Assembly (NCBI GenBank): GCA_016787045.1 | Contig: JAEUVA010000012.1 | Span: forward strand, 168,182 to 232,181 | Source: Chitinophagales bacterium | GTDB lineage: Bacteria > Bacteroidota > Bacteroidia > Chitinophagales > LD1 | DNA length: 64,000 nucleotides | Reading direction: 5' to 3' | Made by a program: the position numbers and the translations under genes | Part shown: positions 9,292-19,014 of the stretch, in pieces | Position numbering within the stretch: the first letter of the stretch is position 1 | How the letters are laid out: every line of letters starts with the position of its first letter | Notes under the pieces: generated by a model | The model's input: only the letters and a program-made list of their open reading frames with translations | Databases searched by the model: none | Told to the model about the DNA's origin: nothing

Positions 9292-10167
9292 ATGCGCTTT
9301 TTCACCCTGATTGCATGGGCGCTGATGTGTGCTTCTACTGTTTTGGCACAATCAGAAACCGCCACCAAACCACCCTTTTATCAACTTTTGGACCATCTGA
9401 AAGTTAGTACTGAAGCCGCCAAATCGGTAGCTCCAAATTTACCTGCCCCTTCTGCTGATTTTCAAAATCAGTTGAATAGCTGGATTGAAAAATATCCTAC
9501 ACAATGGCAGGCATTGCTCCAATTGCCGGCCGTCTCTGCACAAGAAATCAACTGGGCTTCGTATGGCGTGGCTGACAAAAATTTGCCAAAGCGAGAAGAA
9601 GTATTGGCCGATTCGCATTGGCAATGGTTCATCAGCAGCAAAATATCTACCGATAAAAGAGAGCGGCTGTTTCCGCATTTTCCATTGGCTACCGGTTTAA
9701 AAAACACGGATCAAAACATAAAAACCTACAATGCAAAAGTAGGCATCTGGATGCGGCTCTACCCCAAAGAGTATCAGGCATTTCTCAATGCTCCAGAAAT
9801 TGCTGCATTAGTACCCGACCGCAAAGGCGACATCAAACTCAACTACATGCCCAAGTTTATAGGCGCCCCTATTACCAGCAAAAAACCGATAAAGAAAAAC
9901 ACGGATAACGAATTACTGGACGAATACAACTACCAATTAGCACTACGCTATTGGGCTTTTTTGTACAACGAAGCAGAGTACAATCGCTTGTACGCCAAGG
10001 ATTATGATTTCCCTTCAGATTTTGATGCCGTTCGGTTCAAAGTAAATGCCCGAGCAAAAATTTATGAAAATGAAAGAGGCAGTATGGGTGAAGACGATTA
10101 CAAAAAACTTGGCTCCACTGAACCGGCAAAAGGAACTATGGATTGGACAAACAAAAACAAACAATAG
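9292..10167 (+). CDS. secreted protein of unknown function upstream of the giant adhesin
   Basis: 291 residues, not recognised. It has a signal peptide (MRFFTLIAWALMCASTVLAQ, cleavage after AQ) and no membrane segment or lipobox. The mature part is rich in Trp, Tyr, Lys and Asp, with repeated short motifs such as IEKYPTQWQALLQLP and MRLYPKEYQAFLNAPEIAAL (aromatic/YP-x(3)-QA-x-L). These suggest two copies of a helical unit, at about residues 60-85 and 150-175. A -7-like box, TATATTTAC, lies at 9256-9264. Its stop codon overlaps the Shine-Dalgarno sequence of the adhesin gene 10 bp downstream. The two are therefore probably co-transcribed, and this protein may assist export or anchoring of the adhesin. 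That role is inference. Confidence 0.6.
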   Translation: MRFFTLIAWALMCASTVLAQSETATKPPFYQLLDHLKVSTEAAKSVAPNLPAPSADFQNQLNSWIEKYPTQWQALLQLPAVSAQEINWASYGVADKNLPKREEVLADSHWQWFISSKISTDKRERLFPHFPLATGLKNTDQNIKTYNAKVGIWMRLYPKEYQAFLNAPEIAALVPDRKGDIKLNYMPKFIGAPITSKKPIKKNTDNELLDEYNYQLALRYWAFLYNEAEYNRLYAKDYDFPSDFDAVRFKVNARAKIYENERGSMGEDDYKKLGSTEPAKGTMDWTNKNKQ

Positions 10168-10171
10168 GAGG
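10166..10171 (+). promoter_or_regulatory. perfect Shine-Dalgarno site deciding the adhesin start
   Basis: AGGAGG overlaps the TAG stop of the preceding gene and sits 6 nt before the ATG at 10178. Bacteroidota genes often lack such a site. It fixes the start of the adhesin at 10178 rather than at the in-frame upstream start at 10046. Confidence 0.7.
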
Positions 10172-10177
10172 CAACAC

Positions 10178-13100
10178 ATGAAAAAAATACTATACATACT
10201 ATTAGCTGCTTTTTTTGTTGGGGTTTCTGAAAAAACCAATGCCCAGATATATACCGATGGCGCCATGGATTTGCAAATGTGGGTAACCTACTCTTGGGTA
10301 GAAAATTACGATGACCCGGTTGGCGCTGATGAATACAACTTTATATGGTACGGTGCCGACAATGCCGACTTAGATGGGCAAGGATGGAGACCCAACACAC
10401 CCAACCAATCTACCAGTGGCACAGGGCCATTTCCAAAACCAAACCAGATAGCCGTTGATTTTGCCGGTGCCGGGTGGGTAACAGGCGCTAACCGCCAATT
10501 GTTTGCACATAGCTATACCGGTGCAAACGTGCCGCAGTTTCTTCAACTGTATGGAGAAAAATGGGAGGATGATTGTTTTGATTGCTCCAGCAGTGGCTCA
10601 CTTTGCTTAGGTGGAGGTTGTGGTTTAGGCGGTGCCGATCGTTACAGATACAACGCCAATTGCTGTACCGAGTTGTGTGCCGGTTGCAGTAATGATGATA
10701 TTTACTGTGTTGGCACCGTAAATACCGCCATTAATTACCGCCTTACCCCGCCATGTTCAGCAATTGATAACGCTACTCCTTCTACCGGCTGGGTGGGCGA
10801 TTATTTTTCTACTTTTTGCGGAAGTAATGATATGGGAGCTGAAGTATCTGTGTATTACACCCCACCCATACCTTCTTCATTTACAGCAGTACCCAATACA
10901 TTTTGTGCCGGAGGTGGTACTGTTACGCTCAACCTTGCAGGTGCAGTATACGGTGGTACATACGATATTTTTGATGAATCTACCGGTAGTTTTATCATTA
11001 CAGGCACAGCAGGCCCCACGTATGTACTCAACGTACCAAGTACAAGAACATTCCGCCTTTACACCCGCAACGGTACTTGCCGAAGTATCAGCTACCGTAC
11101 AGTTACGGTAACTATTGCTCCTGCCGTAAGTGGCGGTACTATAGCAGCCAACCAAACGATATGCTATAACACAGCTCCTGCCGGACTAACCAACTCTGCC
11201 TCCGGCTCAGGTGGTACCGGTGGCTTTACCTACCAGTGGGAATCTCAAGCAAACTGTACCGGTGGTTTTGGTCCAATAGGTGGCGCTACCGGCACAGCGT
11301 ACAGCCCACCCTCTTTAACACAAACCACCTGCTACCGCAGAGTGGCCACTAACACTTGTGGTTCTGCCAATTCCAACACAGTTACCATTACTGTGTTGCC
11401 TCAACTAAACTATGGCACAGTCAGCGGTGGCGGTGGCACCTTTTGCGCTACAGCAGACCCGGGTAATATGACCGTAAACCCCTCAGGCGGCACCGGAACT
11501 TTTAATTATCAGTGGTATTTTCAGAACGGAAACGTAGCTTGCCCTAGTGGTACTTCTACATTGGGTTGGACTGCTATAGGTTCGGCAACATCCTCATCCT
11601 ACGACCCACCAGCCGGATTAACCACCACCCGAACATACGCTGTGCAGGTTGACCCTGCGGGCTCACCAGATTGTGGTGCGCCAACTTGGGCAAATGGTTG
11701 TGTGGTAGTTACTGTTAACCCGGCAGCCACAGCTAATGCCGGTGGGCCGAATACGCTATGCCAAACAAATTCGCCTGGTGCTTTAACGCTTAGCGGAGCA
11801 AGTGTAGGGGGTAGTGCCACCACAGGTGCGTGGCAGATATTAAGTGGTGGAGGCACATTGAGCACTACAGCGCAAACAGCATCACCTGCCACTGTAACTT
11901 ACACGCCATCTGCCGGATTCTCAGGCACCGTTACTTTGCAACTTACAACCAACGACCCCGATGGAGCAGGGCCTTGTACTGCTGTATCGGCCAACCGTAC
12001 TATCACTATCAACCCCGGAGCTACAGTTAGTGCAGGGAGCAGTATTACTATTTGTGAGCAGAGTTCACCATCACCCATTGCACTAAGTGGTGCCAGCTTT
12101 GGAGGAACCGCCTCCACTGCTGCGTGGTCTATCATTTCCGGAGGAGGTTCTTTGAGCAGTACTGCGCAAACAGCTTCGCCCGCTTCGGTCACTTACACAC
12201 CGGCAGCCGGATTTTTTGGTACAGTAACTTTACGGTTAACTACCAACGACCCCGATGGTGCCGGGCCATGCACCGCAGAGTTTGCTGACAGAACCATCAA
12301 CATTAATCAGGCCGCTACTGCTAATGCCGGAACTACCTTAACCGCTTGCCAATCGGCAACTCCGGGTGCTATTACATTATCAGGAGCCACCATTGGTGGA
12401 AGTGCGAGTACCGGTGTATGGTCAATTGTAGCCGGTGGCGGAAGTTTGAGCAGCACCACTCCTACTGCTACTCCGGCATTAGTAAGCTACACACCTACAG
12501 CCAACTTTAGTGGTGTAGTAACACTACAACTAACTACAAATGATCCGGATGGAGCCGGCCCATGTACTGAGGCAATTTCGTCACGTACTATTATTGTGAA
12601 CCAAGCCGCCACTGTAACTGCCGGTGGGCCAAATACTTTATGTGAAAGCGCTTCTCCATCTGCACTTACACTAAGCGGAGCAAGCATTGGCGGAGCTGCA
12701 AGCATTGCCGCCTGGTCTATTATTTCAGGTGGTGGCACCTTAAGCACTACAGCACCTGTAGCTAACCCGGCCACTGTAACATACACTCCTGCAACCGGAT
12801 TTTCAGGAACAGTAACTTTGCAACTGACTACCAACGACCCGGATGGTGCCGGCCCATGTGCCTCTGCCATTGCGACCCGTACTATTACCATAAATCCTGC
12901 GGCTACTGCAAATGCAGGCGGTACACTTACTGCCTGTGAATCTTCTTCACCCTCAGCTATTGCGTTAACCGGTGCGAGCATCGGTGGCGCTGCATCTACG
13001 GGTGTTTGGAGCATAGTATCGGGCGGTGGAAGTTTGAGCAGCAATACGCCAACTGCAGCACCCTCTACAGTAACTTACACACCAGCGGCTAATTTTAGTG

Positions 13101-16100
13101 GCACTGCCGTGTTGCAGTTAACCACTGATGACCCAGATGGTGCAGGGCCTTGTGTGGCAGTTTCGGCCACCAGAAATATTGTAATAAATCCTACTGCAAC
13201 AGTTTCGGCCGGCAGTGCTTTGTTTGTTTGTGAATCTGCTTCACCTGCAGCACTTACGTTGAGTGGCTCCTCCTTTGGTGGTGCGGCAAGTACAGCAGCA
13301 TGGTCTATATTATCGGGTGGAGGAGCTTTGAGCAGCACTGCACAAACCAACAATCCGGCAAATGTTACTTATACACCCGCTGCTAATTTCAATGGCACCG
13401 TAATTTTGGAGTTAACCACCAACGACCCTGATGGGGCCGGACCTTGCGCTGCTGTTTCTGCTACGCGCACTATTACTGTGCATCCGTTACCTTCGGCTGC
13501 ACCACTTAGCAATAGTCCGGTGTGTATTAATAATCCCATAAATTTAAATGCTAATGCATCGGGTGGTACTGCGCCCTACACTTACAACTGGGCGGGGCCA
13601 AATGGGTTCAACAACATAAATGGAACACCATCTATTGCATCTGCTGTGCTTGCTTCTGCCGGTACATACAACGTAACCATTACCGACAATAACTTGTGTA
13701 GCGTATCTGCTTCTACAGCTGTGGTGGTAAACCCACTACCTAACGGAAGCATTAGTGGCTCCGTTACCGTTTGTGCTGGGGTAGATACTGTACTAACCTT
13801 CAACTTTAGCAGTGGTACTTCTCCGTTTGATGTGAGTTACACCGATGGCACAAATGTATTTACCAAAACCGGGGTAGTTAATGGCGATACTGTTCGCGTA
13901 TTAGCCACTAACACCACTACATATTCATTATCACAGATTATAGATGCCAATGGCTGCGAGAGAAACTCTTTGTTTGGTGGTTCCGCTACTATTACAGTTT
14001 CACCGCTTCCGGTAATATCAACCGCATTGGCAGGCCCTGTGCTTTGCAATGGGGGCAACACAGGTTCTATAACATTAACCGGAGCAAGCGGTGTATCTCC
14101 TTATCAGTTTTCAATTAACGGTGGCTCAACTTTTCAAACATCAAATGTATTTAACGGTTTAGTAGCCGGTTTTTACAATGCTGTAATTAGTGATGCGTTG
14201 AATTGTTCGTCTGCCTACGCATTTAACCCTATTGAAGTTACTCAGCCAACTGTATTAGACCATAGCTACACAACCACCAGCGCAAGTTGTGCTAACGTGT
14301 TTGATGGCAGCATCTCGGTAAATGCCTTTGGTGGTGTAGCTCCATACACTTACTCACTCAATGGCGGCCCTACTCAACCGGGCAGTACATTCAATGGCTT
14401 AGCCGGTGGTAGCTACACACTTATGGTTACTGATTTTAATGGTTGTACAGATACTTCGCAAATTTTGATTAACAACAGCTATGCCGTTACGGCCAGCATC
14501 GTAAATCAAAATGACGTATCGTGCTTTGGCGGTGTTGATGGTTCAGTAACTGTACAACTTAGCGGAGGTATTCCGCCTTATGCTTACTCCATAAACGGGG
14601 TGCAGTTTGTGCCTTCATCAACCTTTACAGGGTTATCGGGTGGCAATTATTTGATTACGCTGCGCGATTCTAAAGGTTGTACAGATTACCTGAATGTAAC
14701 CATTGCGCAACCCAATCTGTTGCAAGCGCTGATTGATTCGGTAGATAATATATTATGTAGCGGTGGAACCACAGGCGGTATATACATTACTGTTGTGGGA
14801 GGTACTGCTCCGTACAATTTCTTGTGGAGCAATGGCGCTACAACAGAAGATGTAACAGGAATAGTTACCGGCACCTACAATGTTGCAGTAACTGACGCTA
14901 AAGGTTGCAGCACTTCTGCCGGAGCTACCATTGCTCAGCCATTGCCATTGTTTGTTACTGTGGCTTCTTTCCAAAACCTACAATGCTTTGGCGATTCATC
15001 GGGCGCTATAGATGTTACCGTAAATGGCGGTGTACCTCCTTACTCATTTAACTGGAGCAATGGTGCTGCATTTGAAGACATCTACGGATTGCAGATAGGC
15101 AGTTATCAAGTTACTGTAACCGATGCTAATTTCTGCACGGCTACACTACAACAAAGCATTAATCAGCCTGCCGTGCTTTCATCTACCATTAGCGCTACTC
15201 CGGTACTTTGTGCGGGCGGACCCGGTGGCAGTGTTACGTTAGGAGTTACCGGAGGAACACCCAATTACACTTACCTATGGAGCAATGGCGCTACCACACA
15301 AAACCTACCAAATGTACAAGGCGGATTCTATTCTGTAGTGGTGTATGATGCCAATGGTTGCAGTATTACCAACTCCACTACAGTTGCTGAGCCGACTGCT
15401 ATTACATTAGGTATTTCTGCCACACAAATATTATGTAACGGAGCTGCCACAGGTGCTATAAACTTATCGGTAAATGGTGGCACTCCTTCATATAGTTTTG
15501 TGTGGAGTAATGGAGCTACCACAGAGGACTTGAGCGGTTTATCTGCCGGAATTTACTCAGTAACCGTAACTGACCTCAACTTGTGTACTGCTACAGCTTC
15601 TGTAGCCATCACTCAACCTGCCGGATTGGTATTAAATGCTACCACACAAAACGTGGGCTGTGCAGGCGGTGCAAATGGTTTTGTGGACATTACCGTGCAA
15701 GGTGGTGTATTTCCATACAACTTTAATTGGAGTAATGGCGTAACTACAGAAGATGTATATGGTTTGAGTGGTGGCACATACAGTTTAACAATTACTGATG
15801 CTAACAACTGTTCGCTTACGGCTACTTATACCCTTACCGAACCCACTGCAATTTCATCAACTATTTCGGCAACTAACATTAGTTGCTTTGGCGGTAATAA
15901 TGGCTCTGTAACTCTTGGTGTAAGCGGTGGTGTTGCCCCATACACTTTTTTATGGAATACTTTTCAAAGTGTGCAGAATTTGAGCAACGTGAGTGCCGGC
16001 CAATACTTTGTAATTATCAAAGACGCCAATAACTGTGAGCACCGCGATTCTATCATAGTAACTCAACCATCGGCACTTGCACTAACTGTGAGTGTAACCA

Positions 16101-18889
16101 ATTCGGTTTGCTATGGCTCAAACACAGGAAGCATCGATTTGACGGTGAGTGGTGGCACACCAAACTACACTTATAATTGGAGCACCGGAGCTACTTCGCA
16201 AGATCTGAATGGAATTTCAGGTGGCAATTTTACGGTTACTGTAACCGATGCTAACTTGTGTACGGCAACAGTTGCTGCTTCGGTTTCTCAACCGCAGCCA
16301 ATTACCTTTAATGCTACTGCACAAAATGTAAGTTGTGCGGGTGGTGGAAATGGGTTTATTGATGTAACTGTTTTTGGTGGCAACCCACCTTACCAATATG
16401 ATTGGAGCAACGGCTCTATGAACGAAGATATTTATGGTTTAAGTGGTGGCACTTACACCCTCACTATTACAGACGCTAATTTGTGCAGCGCTTCTGCATC
16501 GTTCAATATTGTGGAGCCCACACCAATTACATCAATCACTACAGTAACCAATGTAACGTGCAATGGTGCGGCTAATGGAAGCATTGACTTAACGGTAAGT
16601 GGCGGTAATGTGCCTTACAACTTCTTGTGGAGCAACTTTACCGGCAGCGAAGATGTAATGGGGTTGAGCGGTGGCTTGTATTATGTAGTGATTACTGATG
16701 GTAACTCTTGCACGCACAAAGACTCTGCATTTGTAACAGAGCCAACTGCACTTACACTCAGCACAGGCATTTCAAATGTATCCTGCTACAACAGCAATGA
16801 CGGGGCTATTGATTTAACCGTTACCGGAGGCACACCCAACTATACTTACACATGGAGCAATGGCGCTACTACTGAAGACATTAGCAGTTTAGGGAATGGA
16901 ACTTATGTTGTTACTGTAGTAGATGCCAACAACTGTTCAGCTACAACTTCTGTTACTATCATCAATCCATCAGTTATTACCACCAACTTTGTGGTAAAAA
17001 ACCCCAGCTGCTTTGGCGATGCCAACGGACAAATAGATTTGATACCAAGTGGCGGTACTCCTCCATTTAATTTTGCGTGGAGTAATGGTGCAAGCACCGA
17101 GGATGTGTTTAATCTGAGTGGCGGAACATTTATAGTAACCCTAACCGATTCAAAAGGATGTGCGCGCATAGATTCTGCAACCACAGTAGAGCCACTGCCT
17201 TTGGTTACTTCCGGTTTTATTTCCCACGTTTCGTGCTATGGAAATGGAAATGGGTTTATAGATATTACTGCCTATGGCGGCACACTGCCCTATGCGTTTG
17301 AATGGAGCAACGGTCCATCTACCGAAGATGTAGGCAGCGTATCGGGAGGTAACTATTTTGTAACCGTAACCGATGCTAATAATTGTGTGGTAGCTGCACT
17401 TTATGTTGTGCTTGAACCTCAGCCATTGGCCGTTTCAATGAGCGGTACCAATGCCACTTGTTTTGGCAGCGCAACCGGTACCGTTTCTGCTACTGTTAAT
17501 GGTGGCACTACTCCGTACTACTATTTATGGAATAATTTTGAAACTACTCCGGCTGTTGCAGGTGTGCCTGCAGGAAAATATACCGTACAGGTGATTGACT
17601 CTAACGGATGTTTCTTGTATGATACGTTAACCATTACCGAACCTACTGCATTGCAAGTAAGCGGACTGGGTACCGATATTGTGTGCCATGCCGATACCAC
17701 AGGAAGTATTGTGCTAAATGTGGGTGGCGGCACACCGGGTTATAGCTTTGTTTGGAGTAATGGCTCTACTACGCAAAACAACATCAACATTACAGCCGGA
17801 CAATACGAAGTAACCGTAACTGATACGCTGGGATGTCAAAAAACCGCCCAGTTTATTTTGACACAAGGTCCAAAAATAAATGTGGGGGTTTCTATCTTCC
17901 ATCCGATATGCCATAACGGATACACCGGTGCAGTAACAGCCATTGTTGGCGGAGGCGAAGCACCATACGCCTATAACTGGAATACGCCAACTCCGCAAAC
18001 CACTATCTCTGTGGGTGCATTGCCCGGAGGCACTTACACTGTTACTGTTACAGATAACAAAGGATGTACTGCCACAGCAGATGGAACATTAAACAACCCG
18101 GCACCCATTGTAGTTTCTGCTAATGCATCGGGCGCTAAGTGCTTTAATACTACCGATGGTAAAGTAACTGCCGTAGTAAGCGGAGGTACGGCACCTTACA
18201 ACTACTTCTTAAATGGTATAGTGCAAACTACCGATACCTTCTACAACTTACCTAAAGGCAGCTATGTTATTTTAGTGTCAGATGTAAACGGATGCCAGGG
18301 TAATACTTCTTTCAATGTAGTTGCCCCTACAGATATATCAGTGAGTTTAGGTGTTACCCAGCAGGTAATTTTGAGTGGAATGAATACAACATTGGTAGCC
18401 ACGCCAAATTCTGCTACGCCAATTATTAGCTACTGGTGGAGCCCCGATACAGTACTCAGCTTTGATGGTTGTGCCAACCCACAGTTGTGTAACAATCCGC
18501 TGGCGGCACCAAAAACCACAACAACTTTTACCGTGTACGCCATGAATGCCGACTCTTGTGTAGTAAGCGACACGGTAACGGTTATTGTGCTCAATCAACC
18601 ATCGCAGTTTATCCCTACGGCCTTTACGCCAAATGGTGATGGGTTAAATGACCGCTTTGAGTTTGACATACTGGGTGCCAAGCGCATAGAAATGGCCATC
18701 TTCAACCGTTGGGGCGAAAGAGTGTATTACAATGCCGATCAGCAAAACGGAATTACCGGCAGTAACGGATGGGATGGTACCATAGATGGCAAACGTGCAC
18801 CGTTTGATACTTATGTGTACCGCATGGTAATTACCTACTTTGACAGCATTGAAAAAACGGTAGAAGGTACTGTGGCAATTATGAATTAG
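10178..18889 (+). CDS. giant T9SS type B adhesin with Ig-like and SprB-like repeats
   Basis: 2903 residues. A signal peptide (MKKILYILLAAFFVGVSEKT, ending NAQ) is followed by a cysteine-rich N-terminal domain to about residue 230 (CFDCSSSGSLCLGGGCGLGG, CCTELCAGCSNDD). Ig/PKD-like segments come next, then six 98-residue Ig-like repeats (about 520-1100), each with TNDPDGAGPC. Two further Ig-like segments lead to nineteen SprB-like repeats of about 75 residues (about 1287-2720). The C-terminal gliding-motility-associated (CHU_C, T9SS type B) sorting domain carries FIPTAFTPNGDGLNDRFEFD and IFNRWGERVYY. SprB-type proteins are surface adhesins moved by the gliding machinery. No SprF-like gene is adjacent, unlike the locus at 47472-55805. 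The start is set by an AGGAGG site, and a bidirectional terminator follows. Confidence 0.9.
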   Translation: MKKILYILLAAFFVGVSEKTNAQIYTDGAMDLQMWVTYSWVENYDDPVGADEYNFIWYGADNADLDGQGWRPNTPNQSTSGTGPFPKPNQIAVDFAGAGWVTGANRQLFAHSYTGANVPQFLQLYGEKWEDDCFDCSSSGSLCLGGGCGLGGADRYRYNANCCTELCAGCSNDDIYCVGTVNTAINYRLTPPCSAIDNATPSTGWVGDYFSTFCGSNDMGAEVSVYYTPPIPSSFTAVPNTFCAGGGTVTLNLAGAVYGGTYDIFDESTGSFIITGTAGPTYVLNVPSTRTFRLYTRNGTCRSISYRTVTVTIAPAVSGGTIAANQTICYNTAPAGLTNSASGSGGTGGFTYQWESQANCTGGFGPIGGATGTAYSPPSLTQTTCYRRVATNTCGSANSNTVTITVLPQLNYGTVSGGGGTFCATADPGNMTVNPSGGTGTFNYQWYFQNGNVACPSGTSTLGWTAIGSATSSSYDPPAGLTTTRTYAVQVDPAGSPDCGAPTWANGCVVVTVNPAATANAGGPNTLCQTNSPGALTLSGASVGGSATTGAWQILSGGGTLSTTAQTASPATVTYTPSAGFSGTVTLQLTTNDPDGAGPCTAVSANRTITINPGATVSAGSSITICEQSSPSPIALSGASFGGTASTAAWSIISGGGSLSSTAQTASPASVTYTPAAGFFGTVTLRLTTNDPDGAGPCTAEFADRTININQAATANAGTTLTACQSATPGAITLSGATIGGSASTGVWSIVAGGGSLSSTTPTATPALVSYTPTANFSGVVTLQLTTNDPDGAGPCTEAISSRTIIVNQAATVTAGGPNTLCESASPSALTLSGASIGGAASIAAWSIISGGGTLSTTAPVANPATVTYTPATGFSGTVTLQLTTNDPDGAGPCASAIATRTITINPAATANAGGTLTACESSSPSAIALTGASIGGAASTGVWSIVSGGGSLSSNTPTAAPSTVTYTPAANFSGTAVLQLTTDDPDGAGPCVAVSATRNIVINPTATVSAGSALFVCESASPAALTLSGSSFGGAASTAAWSILSGGGALSSTAQTNNPANVTYTPAANFNGTVILELTTNDPDGAGPCAAVSATRTITVHPLPSAAPLSNSPVCINNPINLNANASGGTAPYTYNWAGPNGFNNINGTPSIASAVLASAGTYNVTITDNNLCSVSASTAVVVNPLPNGSISGSVTVCAGVDTVLTFNFSSGTSPFDVSYTDGTNVFTKTGVVNGDTVRVLATNTTTYSLSQIIDANGCERNSLFGGSATITVSPLPVISTALAGPVLCNGGNTGSITLTGASGVSPYQFSINGGSTFQTSNVFNGLVAGFYNAVISDALNCSSAYAFNPIEVTQPTVLDHSYTTTSASCANVFDGSISVNAFGGVAPYTYSLNGGPTQPGSTFNGLAGGSYTLMVTDFNGCTDTSQILINNSYAVTASIVNQNDVSCFGGVDGSVTVQLSGGIPPYAYSINGVQFVPSSTFTGLSGGNYLITLRDSKGCTDYLNVTIAQPNLLQALIDSVDNILCSGGTTGGIYITVVGGTAPYNFLWSNGATTEDVTGIVTGTYNVAVTDAKGCSTSAGATIAQPLPLFVTVASFQNLQCFGDSSGAIDVTVNGGVPPYSFNWSNGAAFEDIYGLQIGSYQVTVTDANFCTATLQQSINQPAVLSSTISATPVLCAGGPGGSVTLGVTGGTPNYTYLWSNGATTQNLPNVQGGFYSVVVYDANGCSITNSTTVAEPTAITLGISATQILCNGAATGAINLSVNGGTPSYSFVWSNGATTEDLSGLSAGIYSVTVTDLNLCTATASVAITQPAGLVLNATTQNVGCAGGANGFVDITVQGGVFPYNFNWSNGVTTEDVYGLSGGTYSLTITDANNCSLTATYTLTEPTAISSTISATNISCFGGNNGSVTLGVSGGVAPYTFLWNTFQSVQNLSNVSAGQYFVIIKDANNCEHRDSIIVTQPSALALTVSVTNSVCYGSNTGSIDLTVSGGTPNYTYNWSTGATSQDLNGISGGNFTVTVTDANLCTATVAASVSQPQPITFNATAQNVSCAGGGNGFIDVTVFGGNPPYQYDWSNGSMNEDIYGLSGGTYTLTITDANLCSASASFNIVEPTPITSITTVTNVTCNGAANGSIDLTVSGGNVPYNFLWSNFTGSEDVMGLSGGLYYVVITDGNSCTHKDSAFVTEPTALTLSTGISNVSCYNSNDGAIDLTVTGGTPNYTYTWSNGATTEDISSLGNGTYVVTVVDANNCSATTSVTIINPSVITTNFVVKNPSCFGDANGQIDLIPSGGTPPFNFAWSNGASTEDVFNLSGGTFIVTLTDSKGCARIDSATTVEPLPLVTSGFISHVSCYGNGNGFIDITAYGGTLPYAFEWSNGPSTEDVGSVSGGNYFVTVTDANNCVVAALYVVLEPQPLAVSMSGTNATCFGSATGTVSATVNGGTTPYYYLWNNFETTPAVAGVPAGKYTVQVIDSNGCFLYDTLTITEPTALQVSGLGTDIVCHADTTGSIVLNVGGGTPGYSFVWSNGSTTQNNINITAGQYEVTVTDTLGCQKTAQFILTQGPKINVGVSIFHPICHNGYTGAVTAIVGGGEAPYAYNWNTPTPQTTISVGALPGGTYTVTVTDNKGCTATADGTLNNPAPIVVSANASGAKCFNTTDGKVTAVVSGGTAPYNYFLNGIVQTTDTFYNLPKGSYVILVSDVNGCQGNTSFNVVAPTDISVSLGVTQQVILSGMNTTLVATPNSATPIISYWWSPDTVLSFDGCANPQLCNNPLAAPKTTTTFTVYAMNADSCVVSDTVTVIVLNQPSQFIPTAFTPNGDGLNDRFEFDILGAKRIEMAIFNRWGERVYYNADQQNGITGSNGWDGTIDGKRAPFDTYVYRMVITYFDSIEKTVEGTVAIMN
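11741..13481 (+). repeat. six tandem 294-bp repeats encoding 98-residue Ig-like units
   Basis: Six in-frame units of about 98 codons, each with the same order of blocks: a Cys-containing opening, LSGAS.GG, a W.I.SGGG segment, VTYTP..FSG and LTTNDPDGAGPC. The DPDG cores of the first two units, near 11951 and 12245, are 294 bp apart. Conservation is high at the protein level, but synonymous sites vary, so the array is not a recent perfect expansion. The acidic NDPDG loop and the paired cysteines look like calcium-binding or disulfide features; this is inferred. Confidence 0.85.
14036..18340 (+). repeat. nineteen tandem SprB-like repeats with a 675-bp super-period
   Basis: Nineteen units of about 75 codons, each with C.G...G.I.LTVSGG, PYT..WSNGATTED, LSGG.Y.VTVTDAN.C and a closing EPT or QP segment. 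Units 6-8, 9-11 and 12-14 form three blocks of exactly 675 bp (15200-15874, 15875-16549, 16550-17224). Unit 8 resembles unit 11 more than its neighbours (start codons at 15650 and 16325). The array therefore seems to have grown by copying triplets of units. Confidence 0.85.
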
Positions 18890-18915
18890 CATACTTAAAA
18901 AACATACTGTCTCAT

Positions 18916-18954
18916 AAAAAAATCCCGAAGGCAAATTGCCTTCGGGATTTTTTT
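18916..18954. terminator. bidirectional rho-independent terminator
   Basis: AAATCCCGAAGGC and GCCTTCGGGATTT form a long perfect stem with a short AAATT-type loop. Runs of A on the left and T on the right make it work in both directions. It sits between the convergent adhesin gene (stop 18889) and the agmatine deiminase gene (stop 19015) and probably serves both. Confidence 0.88.
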
Positions 18955-19014
18955 ATTGTTCATATACTTACACAAAACTGTGTTATACTCTGTAAATTTC
19001 TCGCAAGCTAAAAG

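Noticed and set aside
11599..13803. Long reverse-strand ORFs opposite the adhesin repeats
   Set aside because: Shadows of repetitive coding DNA; their products are Pro/Ala-rich with no start signals.
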